NCBI RefSeq assembly: GCF_016924755.1
Contig: NZ_JAFFJX010000005.1
Location: 248,001-312,000, forward strand
DNA: 64,000 nucleotides
Reading direction: 5' to 3'
DNA from: Longitalea arenae
Lineage (GTDB): Bacteria; Bacteroidota; Bacteroidia; Chitinophagales; Chitinophagaceae
The notes under the pieces were generated by a model. That model was not told the origin of the DNA. It searched no databases and saw only the letters and a list, made by a program, of their open reading frames with translations. The position numbers and the translations under genes are program-made. Of this stretch, positions 27,105 to 37,200 are shown one piece after another. Every line of letters starts with the position of its first letter. Position 1 is the stretch's first letter.

Positions 27105-27650
27105 ATGAGATTAAAATCCCAGACGCTGATCACAACGGCCCTAAGTGTTATTGTAGTGTTCATGTTACTTTCCTTCTATGTTTTTTCTCCCAACAAAATA
27201 GCGTATGTAGATTCGGCAAAATTGCTGAATGGCTATAAGGCGATGGTGGAAGCCCGCAAAGAGTTTGAAAGAAAGCAGGCCACCTGGAATGCCAATGTGG
27301 ATACGTTAATGAAGGACGTGCAGGATGCGATCAAAAAATACGAAAAATCAGCTGCCACGGGAACCGAGAAAGAGCGGCAAATGGCCAAGGAGTTGATCAC
27401 TGGCAAACAAAAGCAATTATACGACTACCAGAATGCCACCCGGCAGAACGCTGCACAGGAAGAACAGCGCTTGAACCAAAATGTACTTACTACTGTAAAT
27501 GCCTTCCTCTTACGGTACGGAAAAAAGCATCATTACAAAATGATCCTGATCGCCGCCAACGGTAATATTGCTTATGCTGATCCTGACATGGACATTACCG
27601 ACAAGATCGTTGAGGCGTTGAACAAAGAATATTCTGTACCGGTAAAGTAA
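27105..27650 (+). CDS. OmpH/Skp-like periplasmic protein
   Basis: This is a 181-residue protein with an N-terminal signal/anchor (TALSVIVVFMLLSFYVFS) and the Skp/OmpH pattern: a start strand IAYVDSAKLLNGYKAM, a long charged coiled coil (residues ~45-125) and a closing segment IAANGNIAYADPDMDITDKI. Skp-like proteins hold unfolded outer-membrane or secreted proteins in the periplasm. Here it lies between a pseudopilin operon and giant secreted Rhs proteins, so a dedicated chaperone role is plausible but inferred. It is separated from the next gene by only 6 bases. Confidence 0.85.
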   Translation: MRLKSQTLITTALSVIVVFMLLSFYVFSPNKIAYVDSAKLLNGYKAMVEARKEFERKQATWNANVDTLMKDVQDAIKKYEKSAATGTEKERQMAKELITGKQKQLYDYQNATRQNAAQEEQRLNQNVLTTVNAFLLRYGKKHHYKMILIAANGNIAYADPDMDITDKIVEALNKEYSVPVK

Positions 27651-27656
27651 AAAAGT

Positions 27657-28280
27657 ATGCGGCAACTAACAATGTTTTCCCACTTAATATGGGGAACGGC
27701 CTTACTATGCGCCTGTAGTGGAACGCCAAAAACGATGAGCAGGGCGGAACTGGTAAAATTTATAGGAAATAAAGAACATGGTTTGAGCCAGGAACAGGAA
27801 GTGAATGGCATAAAAGTACAGGTAAGCTACCGGCCATCGGCTTTATTAGCTGCGCAGGAATTGGGCAATGGCCAGTTGCCGCCACCTGCTGTAATAGATT
27901 CCATTGAATCGAAATATAAAAAGAATTATTATTTCCTCTTAAAGTACTCAAAGGATGGCAGGGAAGCCATCAGGCAACTGGGCGATTTCAGCAGGTACAG
28001 CGATATGGTGCAGGTGCTTTCCTTTCAAATGCCCCGCTTCGTAAACGTTACCACTGCTGCAAAGGATACGGTTCCGCTGCGCGATTACCTGTTCGACCAA
28101 ACCTATGGTATGAGCGATGGGAACACAGTATTGTTGTGTTTTGAGAAAGCGCAGTTACAAAACAAAAAAGACATTGAAATAAATGTTGCCGAATGTGGAT
28201 TTGGCACCGGCAACCTGAAGTTCCACTTTGAAGAGAAAGACATAAAGAAAGTGCCGGCACTGGATTACCGGAAATTATAA
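27657..28280 (+). CDS. Lipoprotein of unknown function
   Basis: This is a 207-residue putative lipoprotein with a signal peptide ending in LLCACSG. It has no motif that I recognise. The body is mixed alpha/beta, with KKNYYFLLKYSKDGREAIRQ and DYLFDQTYGMSDGNTVLLCF. It is 6 bases after the Skp-like gene and 47 before the first giant toxin protein, so it is probably co-transcribed with them and could be an assembly factor or surface anchor. Confidence 0.6.
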   Translation: MRQLTMFSHLIWGTALLCACSGTPKTMSRAELVKFIGNKEHGLSQEQEVNGIKVQVSYRPSALLAAQELGNGQLPPPAVIDSIESKYKKNYYFLLKYSKDGREAIRQLGDFSRYSDMVQVLSFQMPRFVNVTTAAKDTVPLRDYLFDQTYGMSDGNTVLLCFEKAQLQNKKDIEINVAECGFGTGNLKFHFEEKDIKKVPALDYRKL

Positions 28281-28327
28281 AAGCCAGTAGGCCCGATTCT
28301 ATTTAATAAACCCCAGAGATTCCTGTT

Positions 28328-31300
28328 ATGCTGCAAGGTAAAAGATCCCGCAGGGTAATAGCGGCTACGCTATTGACCATAATGATCACAAACACATTAG
28401 CCCCCACTGTTACGTATGCGTTAACTTCCGGGCCAACGCAACCCGAGGCTACCAGTTTTGAACCGGTAGATACAACGGATATGGTGAACCTGCAGTCGGG
28501 CGATTTTACATATAATATTCCCTTGCTGGAAGTGCCGGGGCCTGAAGGAGGGTACCCTTTGTCGTTGTCGTACCATGCAGGCATACAACCGAATGAGGAA
28601 GCGAGCTGGGTAGGTTTGGGGTGGACGCTGAACCCCGGAGCCATTACCCGCAGTGTTAACGGGTATCCCGATGACTGGTACCTTCCTACAAATACCAACC
28701 ATATATATTGGGAGGGCGGGCAAGTTAAAACCTATAATGTTGGTGTAAGCATCGGTATTGCCAATACACCGGCCAGCGTCAATTTCGGTTTATCTTTTTC
28801 ACAGGATACCTACCAGGGCTTTGGTGGCAGTATGTCATTTGGAGTTGGTTCACGTATCGGAAATACACCTTTAAGTCTTGGTGTGGGAGTGCAATCAGAT
28901 CCTTATGGGGGCGAAGGTGGATTTTTTGCTACCGCAGGAGCAAAGTACGGTCCATTGGGCGCGCAATTGTCTGTAAATACAAACTTTCAATCGCTAAGCG
29001 TAGGCTTTAGCGGCGGCGTTAACGGCGTTCTGGAGACTTCAATGAGCACAGGAGGCGGCAAACCTTCCTTATCGGTGGGCGGGCTCACAAAATGGACAAG
29101 CAGTACCGCTACTCCCGGCATCGAAACGTCCAGTTCCGGTTTTGGCCTGGATATACCAACGCCGGTTCCAGGGCTGTCACTTTCACTAGGGTATAGTAAA
29201 ACCCGCTACTGGATAGATAAAAGTACAGATATTATTACCCATGGCAGTATATATTCATCAGGATGGCCCGAAGGGGCGGGGGAGCAGGTAAATGATGATA
29301 TTGCCTATGACACATATTCGTTGCTGGAGGATAATGATGATAAAAGCTTTGTAGATTATTCCGACCCCACTACCGTGCAGGGCGGAGCTTATCTCGATTT
29401 TGATCTGTACAACGTAACGGCTCAGGGTCTTGGCGGTGCTATGCGTCCTTACCAGTTCCAGGGCGAAGTATTAGGTCAGAACCGTAAAGATGAGAACCAT
29501 AATGCAAAGGTTACCTATTTTTCACCGGGAGTAACCGATCCCCACCCGCAGTTTCGTTTTACCGGAGATTTTTCAAACTCTTACCGGCAGGACTATAATG
29601 ATTATTCAAATCCCGCATTGAATTTGCGGCTCGTAGATCCTCCATTTGATGCCAGTCCCGACTATGGAACTGATTACAATAATGATGGACTGCGCGAGGG
29701 TTTTAACAATAATATGCTGGCTGGCACAAGGCATATTGACATAGGGGTACGGGTGCAGCCATCGAACTGTGCCGGTTATAACAGAGCAGACCGGTATAAA
29801 TCGCATATGATCGACGGTTTTTCCATTACCAATGCAAGCGGGGTAACATATCATTATGGATTACCAGCCTATTCGTATGGCGAGGAAAATTACCAGGAGA
29901 AAATAGATAAAAGGGGGGGGGTATATTATAATCGCGGTAGCAAACCCGATGCCTATGCCTATACCTGGTACCTGACCTCTATTACCGGGCCTGATTATGT
30001 AGACCGGAATCCAACCGGAGGAGCGGCTGATGGCAAAGCAGGAGAAGGCGATTGGGGGTATTGGGTGAATTTTGAGTATGGAAAATGGGCGAATGATTAT
30101 GTGTGGCGTAACCCGGCAATGGGCTTTCACAGGGATGATGATAACGAGTTTCAGAACGTTTCCATAGGTAAAAAGGAAGTGTATTATCTCAATGCGATCA
30201 GAACGCGTACCCATGTTGCCTTATTTGAAAAAGATGTGCGGTTGGATGGAAAGGGCGTCTCGCCTCAGAATTTTGATAAGAATTCCGATGGTACTTATCG
30301 AAATGGTGGCATTCTTGATCAGTTTGTCAGGGAAAGCATGCAGTTAAAAAAGATCTATCTCTTGAATACGACAGATGCAGCGGGTGTTTCCTTTGCCTCA
30401 GCGAATGCAAATGTCTTTGATAAAAATGATGTAGAGGCAGTAGGAAGGGCCGCTATGGAAGTTAAATCGATCCGGGTTATCGATCTTTATTCTGATTATT
30501 CTTTGTGCCCGAATACTGCTAATAGTTATGACCTTGATGCTGTTTATCTCAAGAAAGGAAAGCTAACGCTTAAGGCTTTAAAAATGCGTGGTAAAGGCGG
30601 TGTGAGTGTTTTGCCACCCACTAGGTTTGAGTACGACCTTACGGGTGATGACAGAAAGTATACGACCGGTGTTTCTTATAACTGGGATCGTTTTACAACA
30701 ACCAATGGCTCCTTTCAGGTAGGAGATCTGATCATGCGCGATGGTGATCCTGCATCTTACAGCGGTTATATAGACAGGATAGATGTCTCGGGCAATACAT
30801 ATACCTATTGGTTGGAAAACAATCCCTATCCGGGCACTGATGCTATTACAGCCAATGTATACGCCACCAAAAATCCTCCATATAATCAATATGGATATGA
30901 TGTGTGGGGAATGTATAAAAGCGATCCGCGCTCAACTATAGGCAATAATGAAAGCCGGGCGCGCGTCACCAGTAAGATCTCATCAAATTCAGTAGATGCC
31001 TGGTCGTTAAGAAAAATTTTGTCTCCACTTGGATCCGATATTAAAATAGGTTATGAGTCAGATAGTTATTCCAACGCTGTAATGAGTGCCAATTATCCCT
31101 TTGTTACAACCAGGCCGGTATCTGGTGCTATTCCCCCGGGCACAATTGGATTTACTTTTAGACTGGATGAAATGGGCGGAAATAAAGTTTCTGATTTCTT
31201 TCAGCCAGGTGATCAGATCAATTTTATTGCTGTACAAAGTGCGTGGCTAACTGGTGGACAAATGGCTTCACAAAGTGTACAAAGGGTGTTGGATAGCCGC

Positions 31301-34252
31301 AATTTTGGCCAGCCGGTAACTGTTCATTCAGTTGATAATAACGGATATACAGTTTTTCTTCAATGGCCCAATATGGAAAATATGCTGTATGTGGATAAAA
31401 CCCAATATTATACCGAAGGCGGCTTATGGGTCAATCGGCCGGAAAACTATAACATTACACCGAATGCGCCGATGTATGCGAATTTATCGGTGATCAATCA
31501 CCGTAATGTATTTGGTGGCGGTATAAGGGTCAAATCGATCAGCAGTAATGATAATTTAAGTGGCATTACCACTATTACAACATATGATTATAATACGCCG
31601 GGTACTTCCCATAGTTCAGGTGTAACCACATATGAGGGCAATGTGCTTGATATGGCTCCGTTTGAACCACCTTACAACTATCTCACGCCAACCTATGCGC
31701 TCATCCAGAAGCAGTATAAAAAAGCGCTGTATAAGAGTATGCACAGGTTGTATTCCATTGCGCGCGAGATCCCGCCGCCGGGTGTGATGTACGAATATGT
31801 AACTGTTTCCAATACGGTAAAAAATGCGGCTGAAACTGCTATAAGAGAAGTGGAAGGCGCTACACAATATCAATTTGAAGTGTTCAGGGACAACATGATC
31901 TACAGAACGAACGTTGGTGTTGGCCGTACCCATTTAAACAGTGGTTCATGGGGATGGATGGATACCCGAAACCTGACCCTGCAAAAATATGTACAAAGTA
32001 TAGGGCTGTTGAAGCGGACTGTGCAATTAGATAAAAAGAATGGAAGAAAGTTAAGCGAAACGATCAATCATTATCTGCATGATGGTTTGGAAACTTCAAG
32101 TCCACAGGTATTTATGGAAACTTACAAAACGCGGTTGGCTCAATATAATCACCAGGGCTATTTGCAGGAGCGGTTATCGGAAGTTAAAGAGCTCACCAAT
32201 CAAACCAACGCCAATGATAATGGCGTAAAAGCAACCTTAAGTGCACGGGAAGAATTTCCCTGCATCAGTACCGGGCAGGAAGTGATCAATTATGTGAATG
32301 GTACAAAGAGCGAAGGCAATAACCTGGCGTATGATTTTTATAGCGGATCCCTGACTAAGACAGTAGAAACGGATGTATATGGCAACAAGTTTGTGACCGA
32401 AGTGAAACCTGCTTACCAGGTACCCGTTTTTTCGGGGATGGGACTGAAAATGCACGGCGGCAAAAACATGCTTACACAAACTGCAGCCCAATACACTTAT
32501 AAAGTAAATAAGGATGATGTTAATGAAAAACTGGGATTGGTAAGCGCCAACGTCACCACCTGGAGTAACAGTGTGCCTGTAATAGATGTCGATGGAAGTA
32601 GTCAGGCGCAGATCCCATTACCCGGTATCTGGCGTAAACAATCATCATATAACTGGATGGCCACCGGCAAAACGGTCAATGGAATAACCGGTATAAATGA
32701 CTTTGCTGATTTTAACTGGAGTGCCCCTGGTTCATCAAATGCAAACTGGAAAAAAACATCGGAAGTAACGTTGTATGATGTGTACTCTAAAACGCTGGAA
32801 GTAAAAGATATGAATAACAATCAGGCAGCCACCCGCATGGATTATGGAAGCAAGCGGGTAACAGTAACTGGCGGCCCGGCAGGTTATTATGAAATTGCTT
32901 ATAGTGGGGCAGAGGATGATGGCGTAAATCAATCGAACAACGCATTTGTAAAGAAAGAAAACGGGATTATAACTACCGGTACTTCCACAGCCCATACAGG
33001 CAACAAAAGCCTGAAACTGGGCGTATCGGGTGCAAAAGGATTTGTGTATACTGCTAATACCGATGATCTTGTACCTGGCAGAAACTATATAACAAGTGTA
33101 TGGGTAAAACCGGTTAGCAGCAGTGCTTCGGATGTGAAGTTGTACTATGAGGTAAATGGCGTTGTGAAAGACAATTCCTATTCTTCGGGCAGTGGCAGTG
33201 CAAAGGTAGCCGGTGGCTGGTCTTTGATCAACCTGGTTATCAAAGGCGCCGACATAGTAGCGGGCGCCACCTTAAAGGTTGGGTGCCGTAACGATGCAAC
33301 AGCTATTGAAGCGTATGTAGATGATTTCCGGTTCCATCCCCTGAATGCCGCCACATCGGCGTATGTATATGACGCCTTTACTGGCGAGTTGACCCATGTG
33401 CTTGATAACAACAACCTGTATACAAAATATGAATACGATGCAACTGGCAGGCTGGTAAAAACATATCGGGAAAAGATCGGGTATGGAGCATTAATAGCAA
33501 AGGAATATCAGTATAATTTCGGAAGAGCTACCGGTGTTTATACAAATACGGCGCAAAGCGGAAACTTTACCGCGCAGTGCATCTCGCCAAGAAAAGGCTC
33601 TACCGTAACCTATACGATTCCTGAAGGTGTTTATTTTTCCGATGTCAGTGTAGATGATGCAAATAATAAGGCAAAGTGGGATGTGAATGCCTATGGTCAA
33701 ATTTATGCAAATAATAAGGGTACCTGTTTGTTTTATAATGAAGAGAAAAGCGGAAATTTTACAACTATGGGTTGCGCCTGCGGAACTATACCCAAAACGG
33801 TAACATATACGGTGGAGGCAGGAAAACATTCTTCAGAGGATAACTGGCAGGCTGCCCAGGATATGGCTACTGCCGATCTCAATGCAAACGGACAGCAGTA
33901 TGCCCAAACACATGGTGGATGTACCGAAATTGCAAAAAACGTAAAACTTACACTCGTTGCTTATAATGAAAGGCCAAGTTCTCCGTCTTCCATCACAGTC
34001 ACGCTTTATTGCAGCGATGGTACAGCGGGTCCTTCTTTTACTTTCCCGACGGGAAATGGTAGTAAGGATGTTTACGTTCCGGCGGGAAGTTACACGCTGA
34101 AGTTTAGTGTATCACCAGAAGGCTGGAACACGTGCCCTTGTTGGAGTATCGATCTGAATACCGGAGGTCACATTTCAAATCCCAGAGAAACAATGGGCGC
34201 CGGTTTTTCTGTGGGAACGAATTATGTTTTAACAGCATCCACGATTATGTAA
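28328..34252 (+). CDS. SpvB-like/YD-repeat giant secreted protein with two DUF5977 domains (cassette 1)
   Basis: This is a 1974-residue secreted protein. After a signal peptide (AATLLTIMITNTLAPTVTYA) residues ~45-115 match the N-terminus of SpvB/TcB-type proteins (MVNLQSGDFTYNIPLLEVPG, then YPLSLSYHAG and SWVGLGWTLNPGAITRSVNG). A long beta-rich region follows. Residues ~1557-1670 look like a carbohydrate-binding jelly roll (GNKSLKLGVSGAKGFVYT, ITSVWVKPVSS, AIEAYVDDFRFHPL). A YD repeat lies at ~1680-1720 (DAFTGELTHVLDNNNLYTKY, EYDATGRLVKTYREKIG). Two DUF5977 domains (~1735-1870) each end in a Tyr-Ala-x(5)-Gly-x-Cys pattern. A final beta-sandwich closes it. It lacks a toxin tip and appears to be the TcB-like partner of the next gene. 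Confidence 0.85.
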   Translation: MLQGKRSRRVIAATLLTIMITNTLAPTVTYALTSGPTQPEATSFEPVDTTDMVNLQSGDFTYNIPLLEVPGPEGGYPLSLSYHAGIQPNEEASWVGLGWTLNPGAITRSVNGYPDDWYLPTNTNHIYWEGGQVKTYNVGVSIGIANTPASVNFGLSFSQDTYQGFGGSMSFGVGSRIGNTPLSLGVGVQSDPYGGEGGFFATAGAKYGPLGAQLSVNTNFQSLSVGFSGGVNGVLETSMSTGGGKPSLSVGGLTKWTSSTATPGIETSSSGFGLDIPTPVPGLSLSLGYSKTRYWIDKSTDIITHGSIYSSGWPEGAGEQVNDDIAYDTYSLLEDNDDKSFVDYSDPTTVQGGAYLDFDLYNVTAQGLGGAMRPYQFQGEVLGQNRKDENHNAKVTYFSPGVTDPHPQFRFTGDFSNSYRQDYNDYSNPALNLRLVDPPFDASPDYGTDYNNDGLREGFNNNMLAGTRHIDIGVRVQPSNCAGYNRADRYKSHMIDGFSITNASGVTYHYGLPAYSYGEENYQEKIDKRGGVYYNRGSKPDAYAYTWYLTSITGPDYVDRNPTGGAADGKAGEGDWGYWVNFEYGKWANDYVWRNPAMGFHRDDDNEFQNVSIGKKEVYYLNAIRTRTHVALFEKDVRLDGKGVSPQNFDKNSDGTYRNGGILDQFVRESMQLKKIYLLNTTDAAGVSFASANANVFDKNDVEAVGRAAMEVKSIRVIDLYSDYSLCPNTANSYDLDAVYLKKGKLTLKALKMRGKGGVSVLPPTRFEYDLTGDDRKYTTGVSYNWDRFTTTNGSFQVGDLIMRDGDPASYSGYIDRIDVSGNTYTYWLENNPYPGTDAITANVYATKNPPYNQYGYDVWGMYKSDPRSTIGNNESRARVTSKISSNSVDAWSLRKILSPLGSDIKIGYESDSYSNAVMSANYPFVTTRPVSGAIPPGTIGFTFRLDEMGGNKVSDFFQPGDQINFIAVQSAWLTGGQMASQSVQRVLDSRNFGQPVTVHSVDNNGYTVFLQWPNMENMLYVDKTQYYTEGGLWVNRPENYNITPNAPMYANLSVINHRNVFGGGIRVKSISSNDNLSGITTITTYDYNTPGTSHSSGVTTYEGNVLDMAPFEPPYNYLTPTYALIQKQYKKALYKSMHRLYSIAREIPPPGVMYEYVTVSNTVKNAAETAIREVEGATQYQFEVFRDNMIYRTNVGVGRTHLNSGSWGWMDTRNLTLQKYVQSIGLLKRTVQLDKKNGRKLSETINHYLHDGLETSSPQVFMETYKTRLAQYNHQGYLQERLSEVKELTNQTNANDNGVKATLSAREEFPCISTGQEVINYVNGTKSEGNNLAYDFYSGSLTKTVETDVYGNKFVTEVKPAYQVPVFSGMGLKMHGGKNMLTQTAAQYTYKVNKDDVNEKLGLVSANVTTWSNSVPVIDVDGSSQAQIPLPGIWRKQSSYNWMATGKTVNGITGINDFADFNWSAPGSSNANWKKTSEVTLYDVYSKTLEVKDMNNNQAATRMDYGSKRVTVTGGPAGYYEIAYSGAEDDGVNQSNNAFVKKENGIITTGTSTAHTGNKSLKLGVSGAKGFVYTANTDDLVPGRNYITSVWVKPVSSSASDVKLYYEVNGVVKDNSYSSGSGSAKVAGGWSLINLVIKGADIVAGATLKVGCRNDATAIEAYVDDFRFHPLNAATSAYVYDAFTGELTHVLDNNNLYTKYEYDATGRLVKTYREKIGYGALIAKEYQYNFGRATGVYTNTAQSGNFTAQCISPRKGSTVTYTIPEGVYFSDVSVDDANNKAKWDVNAYGQIYANNKGTCLFYNEEKSGNFTTMGCACGTIPKTVTYTVEAGKHSSEDNWQAAQDMATADLNANGQQYAQTHGGCTEIAKNVKLTLVAYNERPSSPSSITVTLYCSDGTAGPSFTFPTGNGSKDVYVPAGSYTLKFSVSPEGWNTCPCWSIDLNTGGHISNPRETMGAGFSVGTNYVLTASTIM

Positions 34253-34275
34253 TTGACAGATAATAAAATGTGTCT

Positions 34276-37200
34276 ATGGTGAACCACTTTTTGAAGAACC
34301 TGAAAACCTTATATATGCTATTTGCTTCAACCGCTTCCCATATGAGAGCAGTAATTCTTGTTTTGATGCTCATGCTGGTACAGTTTGCATCTGCAGGTGT
34401 GCCTGGTTATGATGATAAATATCCCATGGGTTATAGATTTATTGCGGGTTATAATAACGCATATGCAGAAATATGGCCAGCATGGTTACGCGAATGCGAC
34501 AGCCTCAACCGCATTTTATCGGGACCGCTTGCCGCAGGCGATGTAAGTAACCGGTGTCAACCGGCCTATGCAAACTGGCTGGAATATGCAGGTGAAGAAG
34601 CAGTATCGGATTTTATAGGCGGCTATTTTTTCATTGATGCCAATGCGCTATATACATTCAGGGATCCAAGCATCCGGTTGTACCAGGCTTATGAAAGCAT
34701 AACATTTGATATAGGGTTTGAAACAGCGGTTGGCGATGAGTTTACCGCGGAGATAATCCCCCTGGGTTCACAAGTGCCGGCGCCTTCTAACAACACAGGC
34801 AGTGCCAATAGTGACATGAATTGGGTATTGGCAAAAAGCTTTGATGAAAATGGCAATGTAATCGGTGAGAGCAAACAATTTTTTGATAACAGCGGCCGGC
34901 TCTTGCAATCACAAACCAAAGCAAAATACAGAAAAAATGCAACCACTGCCTATACACACGTATTTGCAAGCCAGCCAGTACGGGATGCGCATGGCAGAGA
35001 TGCCATGGCAACTATGTCGGCTCCTATAGACAACAGCGAATTTATTTATAAGCCCGATTTTGTTCGTAACAGCAGTGGGGGGAATTATGATTACAAAAAT
35101 TTCGACCGGTTTAATCCTGCCGGCATTGAAACAGATAAAACTAATAACCCCGATCCGGTAGGTGGACAAAACGTCCCGGGCACTTTAGGATGGTATTATA
35201 GCGCCAACAATACCTGGGAGCCTTATACCCCAACCACGGAATTCCCTTACAACCGGAAAACATTTTATGATGACGGAACCGCGACGGCAAAAAGAATAGG
35301 TGGTTTAGGAGAAGCATATAAAATGGGTAGTGGACATGAAATCAGTAATACTGTAACGCCTGTTTTAAATGAACTGGACCATTATATACAGATTCGTAAT
35401 AAGTTCTTTAGTTCTTCAGAAATGGGCGAGCTTCCCGGGGAATTAAAGAACGGAGCGATACAATTGATCTCGACTGACCCCAATGGACGATTATCAATTA
35501 TTATTAAAGACAGAGGAGGCAGAACCCTGATGACGGCCCGCCCGGGCAGTGAGTTGAGAATAAGCAATTTGGCGAAGGTACCCGATGGCGAACTCTTCTT
35601 TTTCAAGACGTTTGCATCAAGTACTGTTACATTAAGTTCGGCTGTTAATCTGATTAACAGAGAAACAGGCGAAACTATAAATATAGGAACAAGCGGAACT
35701 GTAGCGGCGGGCAATTATAAAATAGAAAATACAAGCTTAACAGACCTGTTCGTTACCTACAGTAATTCTTATTCAGAGGTAAGCTATAGCTTTTATAATC
35801 AGTTGGGCCAAATGGTAGCAGCCATTGCACCGGAGGGTGTTAAAAAGTTATTTGGAAGCGGTTTAAACAGTTACGGTACAAAAACTGATATTCCTTTCAT
35901 TTCTTTTGTAGAATATGATGTACAGGGCCGGCCCGTAAAAAACAGTACAACAGACGGCGGCGCAGCAGAATTGGTATACCGTAAAGATGGAAAATTGAGA
36001 TTTTCGCAGAATGCAGTACAAAAAGCCAATAACAGGTACAGCTATACAAATTATGATCAATTTGGGCGACCGGTTGAAAGTGGCGAGTATGATGCTGGAA
36101 CGAATGGTATTGCATTCAATAGTGATCTTACTGTTGCAACTAATCCCATGCGTGATATTCTTGAAGATATAAGTGTAACGGGTGGGTTGATCAACGGCAC
36201 CAAAAAAGATGTTATCATGACTTTGTACGATGTTGTTGATCAAAACCCCGGTGTGGGTACATACAGTCAAAATGCGGAATACCTGGGTGGTGCAGTTTCG
36301 ATGACCAAAAAGTACAGCAGTATTGTAAACAATACGCCCAGTAGTGCCGATATTGTTAGCAGCAACTGGTATAATTATAATGAAGAAGGTAAAGTTGTAT
36401 GGTGTGTACAATATATAAAAGGTCTGGGCTATAAAACAACTGATTATTCTTATGATGTACAGGGACGCCTGATCAAAAAAGATTATCAAAAAGGGGCGAC
36501 AGGCACCGAAAGGTTTATTCATTATTATGAGTATGATGCTGTTACTCAAAAGTTATGGAAAGTACGTACGAGTGTTGATGATATAACGAAAATATTGCAG
36601 GCTACTTATGTCTATTACCTGCATGGACCTTTAAAGCGGATAGAGCTGGCCACTGATTTACAGGGTATAGATTATACTTATACATTACAGGGTGCGTTAA
36701 AAGCGATCAACAACAGCGATAAAACAAAAGACCCCGGTGGAGATGGTGGCACTGCCTTCAGTACTGATGCGTTTGGGATGGTGCTGGATTATTTTCCGGG
36801 CGATTACAAGAATAGCCGTACTACCGGTATACAACCATTACAGGGTGTAAATACAACGGCAATAGGGGCCGATAGCTATAGTGGAACTATAAAAGCCATG
36901 ACCTGGTTTAGTAAAAAACCGGCATCGGCAGTTGGTTCCAACCCTGCTATAGAAGACCCTGCCACTTATATATATCAGTATGACGATAAATACCAGTTTA
37001 CAGAAAGCACCTGGGGTACAGGTATTAATTTCGGCAATATACCGGCTACGTTTGCTCAAACCGGTTTCAATAAAGAAACTGTTAAGAACCCGGCCAATGG
37101 GCTTCCGGCTTATGACGCCAATGGAAACATCCTTTATTTGCAGCGTACTGATGCGGCTGGTGCAATCTCAGAAAATTTTACATACAACTATCTGCCCAAT

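Noticed and set aside
35863-36549. 228-codon frame on the minus strand inside the Rhs gene of cassette 1
   Set aside because: Antisense shadow of YD repeats; hydrophobic only because of the complementary Tyr/Asn/Asp codons.
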